A DNA stretch of 64,000 nucleotides from Gordius sp. MW1 (GCA_964036665.1 OZ038528.1:20509245-20573244), one strand, 5' to 3'. Positions 11,815 through 23,600 are shown, counted from the first letter of the stretch. Notes: generated by a model not told the origin, from the sequence alone. Translations and numbers: made by a program.

Positions 11815-12665
11815 ACTCTTATGATTGTTCTTGTTACTATCATTGATAATAAGAATTTTTGGCCGTCCGCTGGCTGCTGACCAATGAAAAAAATGACCAT
11901 TGGCCAAAATGTGAATCGAAATTATTTTTTTCGTTTTTTTTTGACCCTGTTTCTACCATTGCTATTATGACTTTTTGGCCGTCCGCTGGCTGCTGACCAA
12001 TGTTATATAATAAACATAAATAAAAGTTGTTTACTTTTAATTGCTATGCAATTTAACTAGTTTTTGGGTTAGAATCCCGGAGTTTTTTTTGACTCTTATG
12101 ATTGTTCTTGTTACTATCATTGATAATAAGACTTTTTGGCCGTCCGTTGGCTGCTGACCAATGAAAAAAATGACCATTGGCCAAAATGTTAATCGAAATT
12201 ATTTTTTTCGTTTTTTTTGACTATTATGATTGTTCCTGTTACTACCATTGCTATTATGACTTTTTGGCCGTCCGCTGGCTCCTGACCAATGAAAAAAATG
12301 ACCATTGGCCAAAATGTGAATCGAAATTTTTTTTTTGTTTTTTTTTGACTATTATGATTGTTCCTATTACTACCATTGCTATTATGACTTTTTGGCCGTC
12401 CGCTGGCTCCTGACCGATGGAAAAAATGACCATTGGCCAAAATGTGATTCGAAAACTTTTTTTTCGTTTTTTTTTGACTATTATGAATTTATATCCACTT
12501 TTACCGTGTGCTGGCTGCTGACCAATGCAAAAAAATGACCATTGGCCAAAGTGAGCATCAAAATTTTTTTTTCCGTTTTTTTGGCTATCATTGACTTATA
12601 GAGTATCTGTTGGTACTGACCAATAGAGAAAAAATGACCATTGGCCAAATTTTTGATTTTTTTAA
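11815..12665 (+). repeat. Rep-C tandem block
   Basis: About six units of roughly 115-125 bp. Each carries TTTTTGGCCGTCCGCTGGCT, then TGACCAATG, AAAAATGACCATTGGCCAAAA and a T-run. TGACCATTGGCCA is near-palindromic. Two junctions hold GGGTTAGAATCCCGGAG, like a tRNA B box. The same repeat recurs at 20275-20880, 21590-21900, 34560-34960 (inverted) and 36195-36900 (inverted). Open frames on both strands here are repeat translations. Confidence 0.8.
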
Positions 12666-12850
12666 TTAAAAATTGTTCAAATTCAACAAAAAATTTCTCC
12701 CAACAATTCTGCAAATTCTTAACATTGTGTTGTTTTATAATATAATGTTTGTTAGACCCATAATCACTAAAGGCCATAAAAACTAATGTAATACGCAACT
12801 AGATGCAAACACTAAATCTAACCCTAACCCTTGCCTATATTACATTTTGC
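12660..12850 (+). repeat. Dispersed repeat also present at 22090-22390
   Basis: A block with AAATTGTTC(A/G)AATTCAACA, ATTTCTCCCAACAATTCTGC, AAAGGCCATAAAAACTAATG and CTAACCCTAA(A/C)CCTTGCC is nearly identical at 22090-22390. That second copy carries an extra stretch of about 90 bp (about 22198-22290). Confidence 0.8.
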
Positions 12851-12892
12851 CTATATTACATTTTGCCTATAAATGGAAAATTTGTATAAATA

Positions 12893-13074
12893 ATTAATTA
12901 ATCATTAGGCATTTAATACCCCCCTATAGGCATTCTCGCCCCTTTCCACCTTTCTCGCCCATAAATTGCATAGCAAATATGATACATTTATACGAAGTAC
13001 AGATGAGTCGTCCCCCCTTCCCTTCCCCTCTTCCCTTCTCTTCTCCCCCTTCCCACGAGGGCCGAAGGCCCGAG
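12893..13074 (+). repeat. Rep-A repeat, copy 2
   Basis: Same block order as copy 1, ending in the GGGCCGAAGGCCC hairpin and GAG. It directly follows Rep-C and the dispersed block, the order seen again near 21 kb. Confidence 0.75.
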
Positions 13075-13539
13075 TTTTATATAATGGACGAGTTTAAGTT
13101 CTATTTCCTTAAAATTTTTTTCCTAAAACTACCTTAAAATAAAAAATATTTGTAGCCTCAAGATCAAAAATTGTTGTGTCGATAGTGGAACTTTGTAGTT
13201 ATCTTGTGACTGGAAATCCAAAACTTATATAACTATTTTAGTGATGCGGAAAAACCGAAAAAATTCTCGGTCTTGTCTTATCTCGAAAAACCGAGACAAG
13301 AATTTGAAAAACTGACCCGATATTGAGATGAGAATTTTGATGTCGAGACGAGACGATAAGAGATTTTTTCGCTTCTGTTCAAAATAACGACAGTTAATAA
13401 TAACGACAACCAATCAAATTCATAGACAATTTCGCAACTGAAGTGTATATGATGTGTCATATTACCTTAAGTAGACACCAATCAATATAACGTTCATTTT
13501 ACCGTTTATTTTACAATTTTTACACTATCCTATTCATAA
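13075..13539. other. Non-coding; imperfect CGAGAC-rich palindrome
   Basis: No gene. About 13255-13370 contains several inverted copies of TCTCG/CGAGA phrases (for example CTCGGTCTTGTCTTATCTCG and CCGAGACAAG), giving a short foldback region. Confidence 0.4.
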
Positions 13540-14630
13540 TCTTATATATAAAAATGAAACTATGTATGTATGTTTGTGTGTTTGTTTGATTGTGTTTGTT
13601 TGTATCTATGCCACCACCAAATTTGAAAAACTAACAGACCGATTTGGCTCAAAATTTCACAGTTTATTCCCCATACTTTGGAGCATGTTTTAAGATTTGT
13701 TTGAGCCAAATCGGTCCAGTAGTTTTTGAGGGGTTACGTTTTTTTGTTTTATACGTTGGTTTATACGTTTTGACACTTAATAAAGACGTCCCTCAAAAAC
13801 TACTCGACCGATTTGGCTCAAAATTTCATACTTTATTTCCCATACTTCGGAGCATGTTTTAAAATTTGTTCGAGCCAAATCGGTCCAGTAGTTTTCGAGG
13901 GATCACGATTTTTTGTTTTATACGTTGGTTTATACGTTTTGACACTTAATAAAGACGTCCCTCAAAAACTACTGGTCCGATTTGGCTCAAAATTGCATAC
14001 TTTATTCCCTATACTCCGGAGCATGTTTTAAAATTTGTTCAAGCCAAATCGGTCCAGTAGTTTTTGAGGGGTTAATAAATTTTAATATACTCTTTACCAA
14101 ATAATTACATATATGCTTTTTATTCCATATGATAAAAGATGCTTTTCCGTGTAAATTATATTATTGGATAAACTTATTTGGGTTACCCTCGAAAACTACT
14201 GGACCGATTTGCCTCAAACATACTTTATTCCCCATACTTCGGAGCATGTTTTAAGATTTGTTTGAGCTAAATCGGTCCAGTAGTTTTCGAGGGGTCACGT
14301 TTTTTTGTTTTATACATTGGTTTATACGTTTTGACACTTAATAAAGACGTCCCTCAAAAACTATTGGACCGATTTGGCTCAAACAAATCTTAAAACATGC
14401 TCCAGAGTATGGGGAATAAACTGTGAAATTTTGAGCCAAAGCGGTCTGTTAGTTTTCCAAATTTGGTGGTGGCATAGATACAAAAGGATTTATTTTCATC
14501 GTTTATGTAAGTTTTAAAAAATGTAAAAAGTAGAACATATAGATATTAATTGGTAGTTTTTTTATTATTTAAATTTTTTATTTTTTAAATATTTTTAATA
14601 GGGCAAAACAACGTTTGCCGGGTCAGCTAG
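13540..14630 (+). mobile_element. Non-autonomous Helitron with palindromic tandem units
   Basis: Starts with TC (TCTTATATATAAAAATGAAAC, then a TATG microsatellite) after an A, and ends GCCGGGTCAGCTAG before a T. TC start, CTAG end and insertion between A and T are Helitron signatures. The interior is made of units of about 169 bp. Each contains a foldback built from CCGATTTGGCTCAAA and its inverse TTTGAGCCAAATCGG, around ATACTTCGGAGCATGTTTTA. The two 72-aa frames (13644, 13813) are translated repeat units. No replicase inside. Confidence 0.7.
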
Positions 14631-14739
14631 TTGTTAATATGAGACAAAATTTACTTTTTGAGGGCAACCAAATAATTCAATCACTTGGACAGCCTTCAAT
14701 ACGTAATAATATAATTCTTTTAGTAATTTAACATTATAT

Positions 14740-15420
14740 GGCGTATCCTTTCCTAGATACAATGATTACAGCGTTCTTCAAGCTATGTCAGCACGATGAT
14801 TTTGCGCAAAATTAATACTGCAAAGTGCCTACGTCTTGCACACGGAATTTCTCACAGCATGCGATAGGCCGACTAAACACTATTTATCTTAATCGAGATG
14901 AAAATTTCTTTCTTCACATGACGTCCCTGGACCAACGTCCAGCAGTTATTCCACTTTCCGCAGTGCATGCCAAACCATGCATTGAATAGAGCATAATAAT
15001 CATTGGTATGAAGTATTTAGGAACGCGTGCTATAATTCACCTCCAGAACAAATCGTGTTTTATTGATCTCCTGCCCCCATGTCTCACCAATTTATGGAAT
15101 AAATACAAAGCAGACATGACAGAAGATATCATTTATCGGATTAGTCATCATGGATCAATTGCTACAACACTACAACGAAACATTAATTATTCTTGAAGAT
15201 ATATGTTTAGATTGAAACAAAGTTTTGACTCAATTGGGTGCCTGCACCAAATCGATTTGCTGCTGCTCTATTTGATGTAGACTGACACCCTGAACAAGTT
15301 ACAACCAGCGTGATCTTCTGTCTTATGTGTGATCTAATGTTCTAAAGCTAACGCTGCAACAAAAAGCCATTTACGATCAGATTTTGCTTGCTGTTAATTT
15401 TTTTATCATATATAACTTTT
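14740..15420 (+). pseudogene. Decayed Helitron Rep/helicase
   Basis: Frameshifted and stop-interrupted remnant of the Helitron replicase-helicase protein, which drives rolling-circle transposition. In order, in changing frames: a FFKLCQHDDFAQ segment, NNHWYEVFRNACYNSPPEQI (near 14995-15055), the CLTNLWNKYKADMTEDI segment in a 62-aa open frame at 15008-15196, then ILEDICLD and LTQLG, and finally LQQKAIYDQILLAV (about 15352-15400). These follow the order of the region between the Rep and helicase domains. The catalytic Rep HUH motif and the helicase core are not present. It may be a 5'-truncated fragment of an autonomous relative of the adjacent Helitron. Confidence 0.7.
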
Positions 15421-15639
15421 TGCTTTCACTATACTCGCGGAATTATTTCCAGCTAATTCTAATTTCAACCAAATATACTAATCATTTATTTTTGTTATAA
15501 AAGAAATATATTGTAAAGATACGATAAATAAATAAAAAAGTCAATAATCGGTCGTAAATTCACAATACAAACAGACCATCACCCTCTCATATATATTTTT
15601 GAACAATAGATCTTAGTAAAATAATTAATAATAAATTAT

Positions 15640-17755
15640 TAAGATGGGCGATAAAATTATAACAATATGATTATGAAATAAAATATATCCCGGGGCAGTC
15701 TAATCAGTGTGCGGATGCGCTCTCACGTTTGTGCCTAAAAGAGTCACCTCATAACCTTAATATTGAAAATGAGATACGGCAAATTAAAATACAGCTAATA
15801 GATGATTTTACCTTAAATATAAAGAATTTTGTAGAAGAGACAGTGAAAGACATTGTATTAATAGAAATAATTGAGCTATCTATATATATAAAGTAAAGTG
15901 TATGTATGTATGTAAGGGCTAAAATCTGAAACTACCGGCCCGATTCGCGCGAAACTTTACCCGTAGGTTCCCAGGGCGGCCAGGGGTAAAACAGCTTTTG
16001 CAGAATCCTTAAATTCCTTTTAGTTTTAAAAAAGGGCTAAATTCTGAAACTACCGGCCCGATTCGCGCGAAAATTTAGCCGTAGATGCCCAGGGCGGCCA
16101 GGGGTAAAATAGCTTTTTCAGAATCCTAAAATTCTTTTTAGTTTTAAAAATATCGGAAAGTTCCCGGCCAATTTCATTTATAGCATCATATACAATAATG
16201 ACGTCATACATACAAGGCTGAAGTTTTCTCGAATTAGATATTTAAAAGTATATAGTAATAATGTTACAGTATACGGTCAAAATTATTGGGGTTTAACAAA
16301 CTATTTAAATTTACATTATCATAGGGTTTTACAAACCCGTGGTATTTTTTGTCACCCAATTATGCATTTTATCGTTATCACCTCACATTTTAACCTATAA
16401 AATTAACAAATACCTTTTAAGTATTTTAAACTGTTACAGATTTATTAAATTATGAAGAAATATGCCTTTTCCTATTATTAAGTTAAATAATATTTATTTC
16501 AATAATATAGCATTATATTTTTTAATCATAAACTCTCCTACAGATGACTCAAAGTTTTGCATATATGTTCTATTGATTCATGCCAATTATTTAGCTGATT
16601 AAGGACTAAGCTAAAGCAACGCTTGGCCGGGCACAGCTAGTTTAATAATAGATGGCAAGGCTCTATAAAAAATGAAAGCGTACGAAAATACGTTCAATTA
16701 TAAAATTACATTTCTTTCGAAAACAATCGTTTATATTATAAAGATCGGCTAATAGTACCGGAAAAATTAAGGTCAAATATTCTTAAGATTTTACACGATA
16801 GCCATCCGGGAATTGTAGCCATGAAGTCGTGGGGAGGTATTATGTCTATTGTTTGACGCAGATATTGAAAATTACATTAATGCTTGTAAATTTTGCCAAG
16901 TTGTAAGACCTAATTAAAGAAGTGCCATTATACGCTTGAAACGTTCCAAACAAGCTAGGGGAACGGGTCCACATAGATTTGGTCGGTCCTACTAATAAGA
17001 ACTGGTTGGTATGTATCGATGTCTTTTCGAAATGGCCCGAGGTAATGGTACTTAGAGATTAATTCGACAAATATTATCCAAAATTTAAGAACAATATTTG
17101 GCGCGTTTTGGGTTACCCAGATATATAGTTAGTGACAATGAACCCCAGTTTAAATCCATGGAATTTAATATTTTGTAAAAATAATGGTATTTATTGTACA
17201 TTTTACGGGGGCTCTTACCACCCCAAAACAAATGGTCTTGCGGAAAGGTACATTAGAACGATAAAAAGTAAAGTATTTGCTAACGAAAAGTCGGGGGTAC
17301 ACGACTCATTAAATTTGCTACAAGTACTATTGAGCATGCGAACGAGCCAGAACGTTACTACAGGTATTAGTTCGGCTGAGGCAATGTTTAATCGCCGTAC
17401 TACGCTAGACTAGCTAAAGAAAACGACTCGCGAGAAGGTTGAAGAATCCCTTTGGAAGCAAAAGTATTACAAAAACAGGTGGACACAGGAAAGATGTTTG
17501 GAACCCGAGCAACCAGTATGGGTACACAACGACACAAGTCCTGGCTGAAGGGAAGGATTTATAGACGCACAAACAAGCGCGACAACATATGATGTTAACG
17601 TAGACGGAAGTACAAGAAGAAAACACGGGGATCAACTAAGGGAGAGAAAAACACTAGATCAAGGTGCGGTCTCTGAAACAAACATTCTAAATGACAAAAG
17701 GGTTTGGAAACCACCTGACCGCTATGATGAGAGTCTAAAGGGGGAATAATGTAAT
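15640..17755 (+). pseudogene. Decayed Ty3/gypsy pol (RNase H tail plus integrase)
   Basis: LTR-retrotransposon polyprotein remnant, interrupted at 15879-16640 by a Helitron. The RNase H C-terminus is at 15670-15760 (IKYIPGQSNQCADALSRL). Then come an integrase zinc-binding remnant (LHDSHPGIVAMK near 16775, CKFCQ near 16890), integrase-core pieces (VHIDLVGPTNKNWLVCIDVFSKW near 16970-17035; SYHPKTNGLAERYIRT in an open 93-aa frame at 17132-17413), and a C-terminal tail ending KPPDRYDESLKG before a purine run at 17740. Several frameshifts and stops show it is dead. Protease and the reverse-transcriptase core are missing to the left. Confidence 0.8.
15879..16640 (+). mobile_element. Non-autonomous Helitron inserted in the gypsy element
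   Basis: Begins TCTATATATATAAAG after an A and ends GGCCGGGCACAGCTAG before a T. If it is removed, the flanking gypsy frame continues without a break (…GAGCTA|TTTAATAATAGATGG…), so the insertion was precise and without target duplication, as Helitrons do. Inside, a block containing CTACCGGCCCGATTCGCGCG and CCCAGGGCGGCCAGGGGTAA is duplicated (about 15915-16020 and 16030-16140). Confidence 0.8.
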
Positions 17756-18420
17756 GTCTTATTGAAATTTAATTGTTCGTTGAAATTGTTTTATTATGTT
17801 CTAGAAATAAACTTTAAATTAGAAAAACTGCCTAGGGCGTTATATATATTTTTGATTTTAAAAATTTTATTCTTGGCAATACAACTATCATTATTATAAT
17901 TAACAAGATACTCTTTTTATATATAAAACATACATTTATAAGCTTTGTCTCGGAAACTAATAATACTATAATTTATAATTTTTATCATAGTTACCCTAAA
18001 AGAAAACACTAAATTAAAAAGTAGTTTGCTCTTGTTTTTAAATGTTGGCCAAAAACATTTAAATTTTATAGAAATTTTAATATTTAAATTTAATAAAAAT
18101 AAAATTAAATTCTTTAAACGCTTGCATATATGGGCATGATCATTTTTAATTGTATATATGGGATTTTTTAAGCGAGTGTTACATCAAAACTTATTGATTA
18201 TTTTTTACTTCTATAAATAAGGCTCTCCAATTCAAAATTACACGATCACCAATAGCTGTCGATCTCAGTAACTCTTTTTCATAAGTTTTTAAATATTTTT
18301 TCAAATTAAATACCCAAATTTTTCTAAAATACACATATTTTTAACTATAAAATGCCCGATATTACTATCTCAATAAAAATTTCTTGTATGTTTTATCTTA
18401 TTTACTATTTATAATAATAA
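17751..18420 (+). repeat. Probable 3' LTR of the first gypsy element
   Basis: Follows a purine run (AAAGGGGGAATAA) and starts TGTAATGTCTTATTG. It contains a TATA-like CTATAAATA near 18212 followed by a leader-like stretch. No second copy is in the window, so the 3' boundary is a guess. Confidence 0.4.
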
Positions 18421-18454
18421 ATTAAAATCGAGGTATTTCTTGTAAAATTATCCA

Positions 18455-19701
18455 TTGTTAATTAATTTATCATTAAAGCAACATTTAGATCTTGGATGCG
18501 TTCCAAAAACGTCTCGTAAAATTAAAAAGCCCAGGTGGTCAAGAAGACATTCTTTGCGACATATCGACAGGTTCACTCGACCACTTATCCCGACAAAATT
18601 GAGAAAGTATTTCTTCGATCACTTTCACTTTATTTCACACCCCAGGATTCGAGCAACTCAAAACTAATTACTCGCAGTTTTGTGTGGCCATCGATGAATA
18701 AAGATACTCGGAATTGGACAAAAGAATGCATAAAATTCCAAAAAGCTAAGGTGAACAAACACACATTTACTTCACCTGGAATCTTTGATGATACCGACGA
18801 AAGGTTCAGTCACGTGCATTTGGATGTGGTAGGTCCTTTGCCACCTTCATCTCATTACACCCATATTTTTACAGCCATCGATCGCTATCGCAATACCTAT
18901 CAACGAGATATCAGCGGAAAATTTAGCTAGAACATTTATTGAACACAGGATTGCCAACTTTGGTGTCCCAAAAGTAATAACTACTGATAGAGGTGCTCAA
19001 TTTACATCCAGTTTATTTCGAGAATTATCATCCACGTTAGGATCTGACCATATCAAAACTACAGCCTACCACCCATGTTCTAATGGTTTAGTTGAACGCT
19101 TTCATAGGCAATTAAAAACGTCCATCATGACACAAGAAGATACGACAAAATGGAGTGAAACACTACCATTAATTCTTCTCAGCATTAGGTCGACAATCAA
19201 AGAAGATATTGGATACACACCTTCGGAAATAGTTTATGGGACGACGTTAAGGCTACCAGGAGAATTTTTTCAAAAATCATTCATAGACTCATCAAAACCA
19301 GGTTATGTAATTAGACTTAAAGAAATAATGCAAAATTTAAAATTTTGCCCTACCAGAAGACATGATAAGAAGGAATATATCCCTAAGAATCTAAAAATAT
19401 CAGATTATGTTTTTGTACGCAATGACACGTTAGAAAATCTTTACAACCCCCATATGATGGACCCTTTAAAGTAATAAAAAGGAGAAAGAAATTTTTCAAA
19501 GTTCAAAAAGGTAATTAAGAGGAAACCATATCAAATGACAGGCTCAAACCAGCATGGATCAAAACAAAAGAAGATGATAGTAACACTTTACCTGTCCAAC
19601 AACGGATTTCTAGACATGGAAGAACTATAACTATTCCACAAAAATTTTCTTCTTATAAATTATAATGTATATATATTTTTCTTTTTTTAGAGGGGGAGTA
19701 T
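18455..19701 (+). pseudogene. Decayed Ty3/gypsy integrase (second element)
   Basis: Integrase of an LTR retrotransposon, read across at least two frames. A zinc-binding remnant is followed by FVWPSMNKDTRNW (near 18680) and the catalytic core: first acidic residue in VHLDVVGPLPPSSHYTH (18810-18865), second in TTDRGAQF (near 18985), third in NGLVERFHRQL (near 19085). Then LPLILLSIRS and GYTPSEIVYGTTLRLPGEFF (about 19165-19270). The DDE triad is recognisable, but frameshifts near 18890 and 19125 and the missing 5' half make it non-functional. It is followed by a purine-rich tract (AGAGGGGGAGTA, 19690) and an LTR. Confidence 0.85.
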
Positions 19702-19702
19702 C

Positions 19703-19958
19703 TGTAGAGAAATTATAGTTACCTTGGAAGAGATTTGGTTTACAGTTACCTTGGAAGAGATTTGGTTTACACTTATTGGTTTACAGTTACCTTGGAAGAT
19801 ATTTGGTTTTAATACGTACAAGGTGAAAGTAGAAAGAATACACACACATCATTTAAATGTCATCATTATCGATTGCTATATAAACTCTCCATTTATGATT
19901 TCGCCATTCAGTGTTGTGTTTTCCCCTTAATAAATGATATCCCTTTCCTTTTCACTAA
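19703..19958 (+). repeat. 3' LTR of the second gypsy element
   Basis: Begins TGTAGAGAAATTATAGTTAC immediately after the purine tract and ends near TTTTCACTAAAG. The same LTR occurs inverted at 38647-38876. A GGAAGAGATTTGGTTTAC phrase is repeated near its start. ATTGCTATATAAACTC near 19872 is a likely TATA element, and AATAAA lies near 19929. The short frames here are not genes. Confidence 0.8.
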
Positions 19959-20270
19959 AGTGGTTAATAGTAGATCAATCCCCCTGCCACTTATTGTTCA
20001 TAAAATTAAGACGTCAGGTAAATTTCCGCAAATTGCTTACCTCCATCTAAATCAGTATTGAAAGGCCACCCCCTTGGGTGTGTACACACCTGTATCCATC
20101 CCGCCCAACCATCACCCCTCGCTGGCTTGACACTATTATGACACTACAAAATCTATTCCGTACATTCATTATTAGTAGTTAGTACAATGTCATACTGTAT
20201 GACATTGTACTAACTATGACTCATACATGCCTACTCTATTTTTAAATTAAATTAATATATTCTTCTTGTT
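19959..20270. other. Non-coding flank
   Basis: Contains a short perfect palindrome near 20175-20215 (TAGTTAGTACAATGTCATAC, spacer, and its inverse). Nothing else recognised. Confidence 0.4.
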
Positions 20271-20274
20271 AATA

Positions 20275-20880
20275 CCATTGATTATATGACTTTTTGACCG
20301 TGTCCTGGCTACTGACCGATGAAATATATTGATTTTCTAAACATAAAACACAACTTTATTATTTCATTGTCTATATAAATAACATAAAAACTTATACCAT
20401 TTTAATACCAGCAGGGTGTGAGTGGGTATAGCGCACGACTTGTGTCCTGTAGGCTCGTGTTCAATCCCAGGAGAGGACAAATTTTTTTTTATTTTTTTTT
20501 AAATTAAATTAATATTTTGTTCTTGTTAATAATACCATTGATAATATGAATTCTTGACCGTCCGCTGGCTACTGACCAATGAATAAAATGACCATTGTCC
20601 AAAATGTAAATCGAAATTTTATTTTTCGTTTTTTTTTCGTCTCTTATGTATTTATATCTTTTTGACCGTGTCCTGGCTACTGACCAATGAAAAAATGACC
20701 ATTGGCGAAAAGTAGCAAATTTTTTTTTCTATATTTATATAGGCTATTTGGCCGTTTGTTGGCTTCCCAATAAAAAAAATGACCACTGGCCAAAGTGAGA
20801 TTACGATGAAATTTTTTCTCTAGCTTATAATTATTGGACAGTATTTGGTGACCAATGGAAAAAGTTCCTTTCGCCATTTT
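20275..20880 (+). repeat. Rep-C block with an embedded tRNA-like segment
   Basis: Units with GACCAATGAA, AAATGACCATTG(G/T)CC and GACTTTTTGACCGTG, as in the 12 kb block. They flank a tRNA-like stretch at 20413-20479. Confidence 0.75.
20413..20479 (+). repeat. tRNA-like SINE head
   Basis: GTGAGTGGGTATAGCGC resembles a Pol III A box and CGTGTTCAATCCC a B box, spaced as in a tRNA. A T-run follows at about 20481. Acceptor and T stems do not pair well, so it is not a functional tRNA. Relatives lie inverted at about 34990-35055 and 36915-36980. Confidence 0.5.
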
Positions 20881-21004
20881 GATTAATTTAGAAGTTGATA
20901 AATAAGAATGAATGAAAGAAAATCTATTCCTTAATAAATAAAGTATTTATAAGTGTTTTATAGCAGGTTTTACTAAAAGTTAACTTTTTAAATATTTGTA
21001 TTAT

Positions 21005-21205
21005 TAATTAACTAATCATTTTGCATTTTAAACCCCCCTATAGGCATTGTCGCCCCTTCCCACCTTTCCCGCCCATAAATTGCATAGCAAGTATGCTACG
21101 TTTATACGGAGTATAGATGAGTTTCGTTCCTCCTTCCCTCTTGCACCTCTCTCCCCCTTCCCTTCGCCTTCCCTTCCCCCCTCCCCCTTCCCACCAGGGC
21201 CGAAT
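21005..21205 (+). repeat. Rep-A repeat, copy 3, truncated at the hairpin
   Basis: Standard Rep-A order, but the 3' hairpin is cut after AGGGCCGAA, where it joins Rep-B directly. Short open frames on both strands are repeat translations. Confidence 0.7.
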
Positions 21206-21470
21206 ATTAATTGCTATGCAATTTATGGGCTTGTTTTTTGGTGTCCGTTGTCCGTTACCCTTCACTGTTTTATATCGATTTTTTAAATTAATGCATAAGA
21301 GGTGCCCCACCCCTAATCTCTATCTCCCTCGCTGTGTTAGAATATTAATACATACGCGTGTCTCCTCCCCACATCATCTCTCTCTCGTTATCGATTTTTC
21401 GGGCGGGGTCGGGTTTTAATATTATTAATTGCTATGCAATTTATGGGCTCACTTTCCATTTTGTTTTGTC
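21206..21470 (+). repeat. Rep-B repeat, two copies
   Basis: TTAATTGCTATGCAATTTAT occurs at about 21208 and again at 21426. The first copy is followed by the GTGTCCGTTGTCCG tract and a GGTGCCCCACCCC segment. Confidence 0.7.
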
Positions 21471-21540
21471 TTGCTATTCGGCGTGCGCTATTCGGCGTGC
21501 GCACCGAACGTGGATGTCACGCACCGAATGTCTTGTTTTG
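21471..21540 (+). repeat. GCGTGCGC direct repeats
   Basis: Short repeats around TATTCGGCGTGCGC and GCACCGAACG. They form an imperfect foldback between Rep-B and Rep-C. Confidence 0.4.
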
Positions 21541-21564
21541 TTTACTTTTAATTTTTGTTAATTT

Positions 21565-21900
21565 AACCAGTTTTTGGGTTCGAATCCCGGGTTTTTTTTG
21601 ACTATTATGTTTGTTCCTGTTACTACCATTGCTATTATGACTTTTTGGCCGTCCGTTGGCTGCTGACCAATGGTGATTTTTTTTTCATTTTTTTTTTGAC
21701 TCTTATGTATTTATATCGACTTTTAACGTGTACTGGCTGCTGACCAATGGAAAAAAATGACCATTGGCCAAAATGTGATTCGAATTTTTTTTTTTTCGTT
21801 TTTATTGGCTAACATGATTTATAGACCATCTGTTGGAACTGCCCATTGGAAAAAAATGACCATTGACTAAATTGTGAATCGCAATTTTAATTTTCGTTTT
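21565..21900 (+). repeat. Rep-C block with B-box-like GGTTCGAATCCCGG
   Basis: Starts with TGGGTTCGAATCCCGGG and a T-run, then three to four Rep-C units. The T-loop-like motif and T-run support a Pol III-derived origin for part of the composite. Confidence 0.65.
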
Positions 21901-22089
21901 TGAATTTGTTAACATTGATAATTACCCTGTGCCCCACCCCCCTACAGAACCCTATGCCTTTACTGATATGGGTCCCTGTGTCCCTACACTTATTAAAGGC
22001 TTAATCAATGATATTTAACGATTATCTCACTTTTATATACTTATATTAATAATAGAATGTATATTAAAATCTTCTATTGCTGTAATTTT

Positions 22090-22395
22090 GTTCTGATTTT
22101 TTTAATTAAAAATTGTTCGAATTCAACAAAAAATTTCTCCCAACAATTCTGCAAAATCTTAATATTTTGATGTTTTATAATATAATGTTTGTTACACGCC
22201 TAATTTTAAATATTTTTGAATTTTGGCACATATACCCGTTTGTAAACTTAGTGATTTACCCAATTTATTAATTTACTGCATTTCACGATTCGGACCTATA
22301 ATCACTAAAGGCCATAAAAACTAATGTAATACGCAACTAGATGCAAACACTAAATCTAACCCTAAACCTTGCCTATATTACATTTTGCAAACTTC
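22090..22395 (+). repeat. Second copy of the 12.66-12.85 kb dispersed repeat
   Basis: Matches 12660-12850 almost base for base, apart from an extra stretch of about 90 bp at about 22198-22290. Confidence 0.8.
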
Positions 22396-22399
22396 CGAA

Positions 22400-23600
22400 T
22401 TTAAGGATTTAATAATCATATTTTTAATATATTGGACCACAAATATTAGTTATTTGGGAACTATTTGAAACGGTGTACAAATACACGTTAACCGGCTATA
22501 TTTTTAAATATCTATCAATTCAACGTTAAATAATCTAGATTATAAATTAATTGGCAATGTAAAATCATGGGTAGATATTAAAATTAACATATCTTATTAA
22601 TAATAAATGCGGGATAGCGATTAAGAGAATTGATGCCAACCCTTGCTTACCATATATTTCGATTTTATTATAGTAGTGGAGTAGTGGTGGAGTATATTTT
22701 ATATTGATTTTTTTTTCAATGGCGCTATGCCAAGGTTAAACCCCTACCCCTATCTTACCCTCTTATCCGCCCACCGCTAGGGGGCGGGAGTGGAGGAGAT
22801 GAAGAAAGGGAGAGAAATCATCTCTCAACCCCTAGTTGGAATATTGTACATAAAACCATATATGCCAATTTTTTTAAAATCTTATTTAATGTTACAATAT
22901 TTTTATTAACGTTATTTGACTTCTTTGCTTTTTCGCCATTAAAAATCTGTGATACTTTATAAAGGAAACTTGAAGAAACTATAACTTTTTTAATTACTGT
23001 TTAAATTTTTTAAATGAATATCACTGGTCAACAAATAATGGGCTTGTGAAATTAACCTGCGAACTATTTACAGATTCTGGTAAAGTTTTTTACGGTGAAC
23101 ACAAATATGTTTTTAGTTTTTTCTCTATACGTCACGTTTTTTAAATATTCGTTGTCAAAGTTGCCAAAAACGCGATTTTAGCGTTTTTCAAACGTCAATA
23201 ACTTGCAATTTAGTCGGTAAAAATTTTATTTAACAGATTTAATTCGTAGATATAGGGGAGATAAATGTATTTAGAAATTTTTTTTATCCTAGCACTTTTA
23301 CTTTTTAAATTATAAACAAAATTAAATATCCCTATCTTTTACGTTGACAAAATAACCCAGACTTGACGGCGCCCTCTCTTCTCTTCAACACAAGGAATTA
23401 AGTGCGTGTTGTTGTCATGTTGATACCATTTTGGCCAAATAAATTGAACTTTTTTTTCGTTTTTGAAATGGTTAACATTGATAATTACCCTATGCCTCTA
23501 TTGATATGGGTCCCTGTCCCCTACAAAGGCTTATGCCTCTACTGATGTGGGTTCGAATCCCTGAGAAAGCAATTTATTTTTTTTTAATTAAATGGAAAAT
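22400..23600. other. Non-coding; one shared segment with 35.6 kb
   Basis: No gene. The segment around 22720-22810 (CTATGCCAAGGTTAAAC … GGGGGCGGGAGTGGAGGAGATG) is related to the inverse of 35640-35740. Near 23545, GGGTTCGAATCCCTGAG is another B-box-like motif. Confidence 0.5.

Noticed and set aside
12177..12798. Overlapping frames on both strands
   Set aside because: All are translations of Rep-C tandem units.
13644..14031. Duplicated small protein genes
   Set aside because: The two similar 72-codon frames are translated palindromic units of a Helitron.
20413..20479. Functional tRNA gene
   Set aside because: A-box and B-box-like motifs are present, but acceptor and T stems do not pair, and relatives occur inside repeats, so it is a SINE-like fragment.
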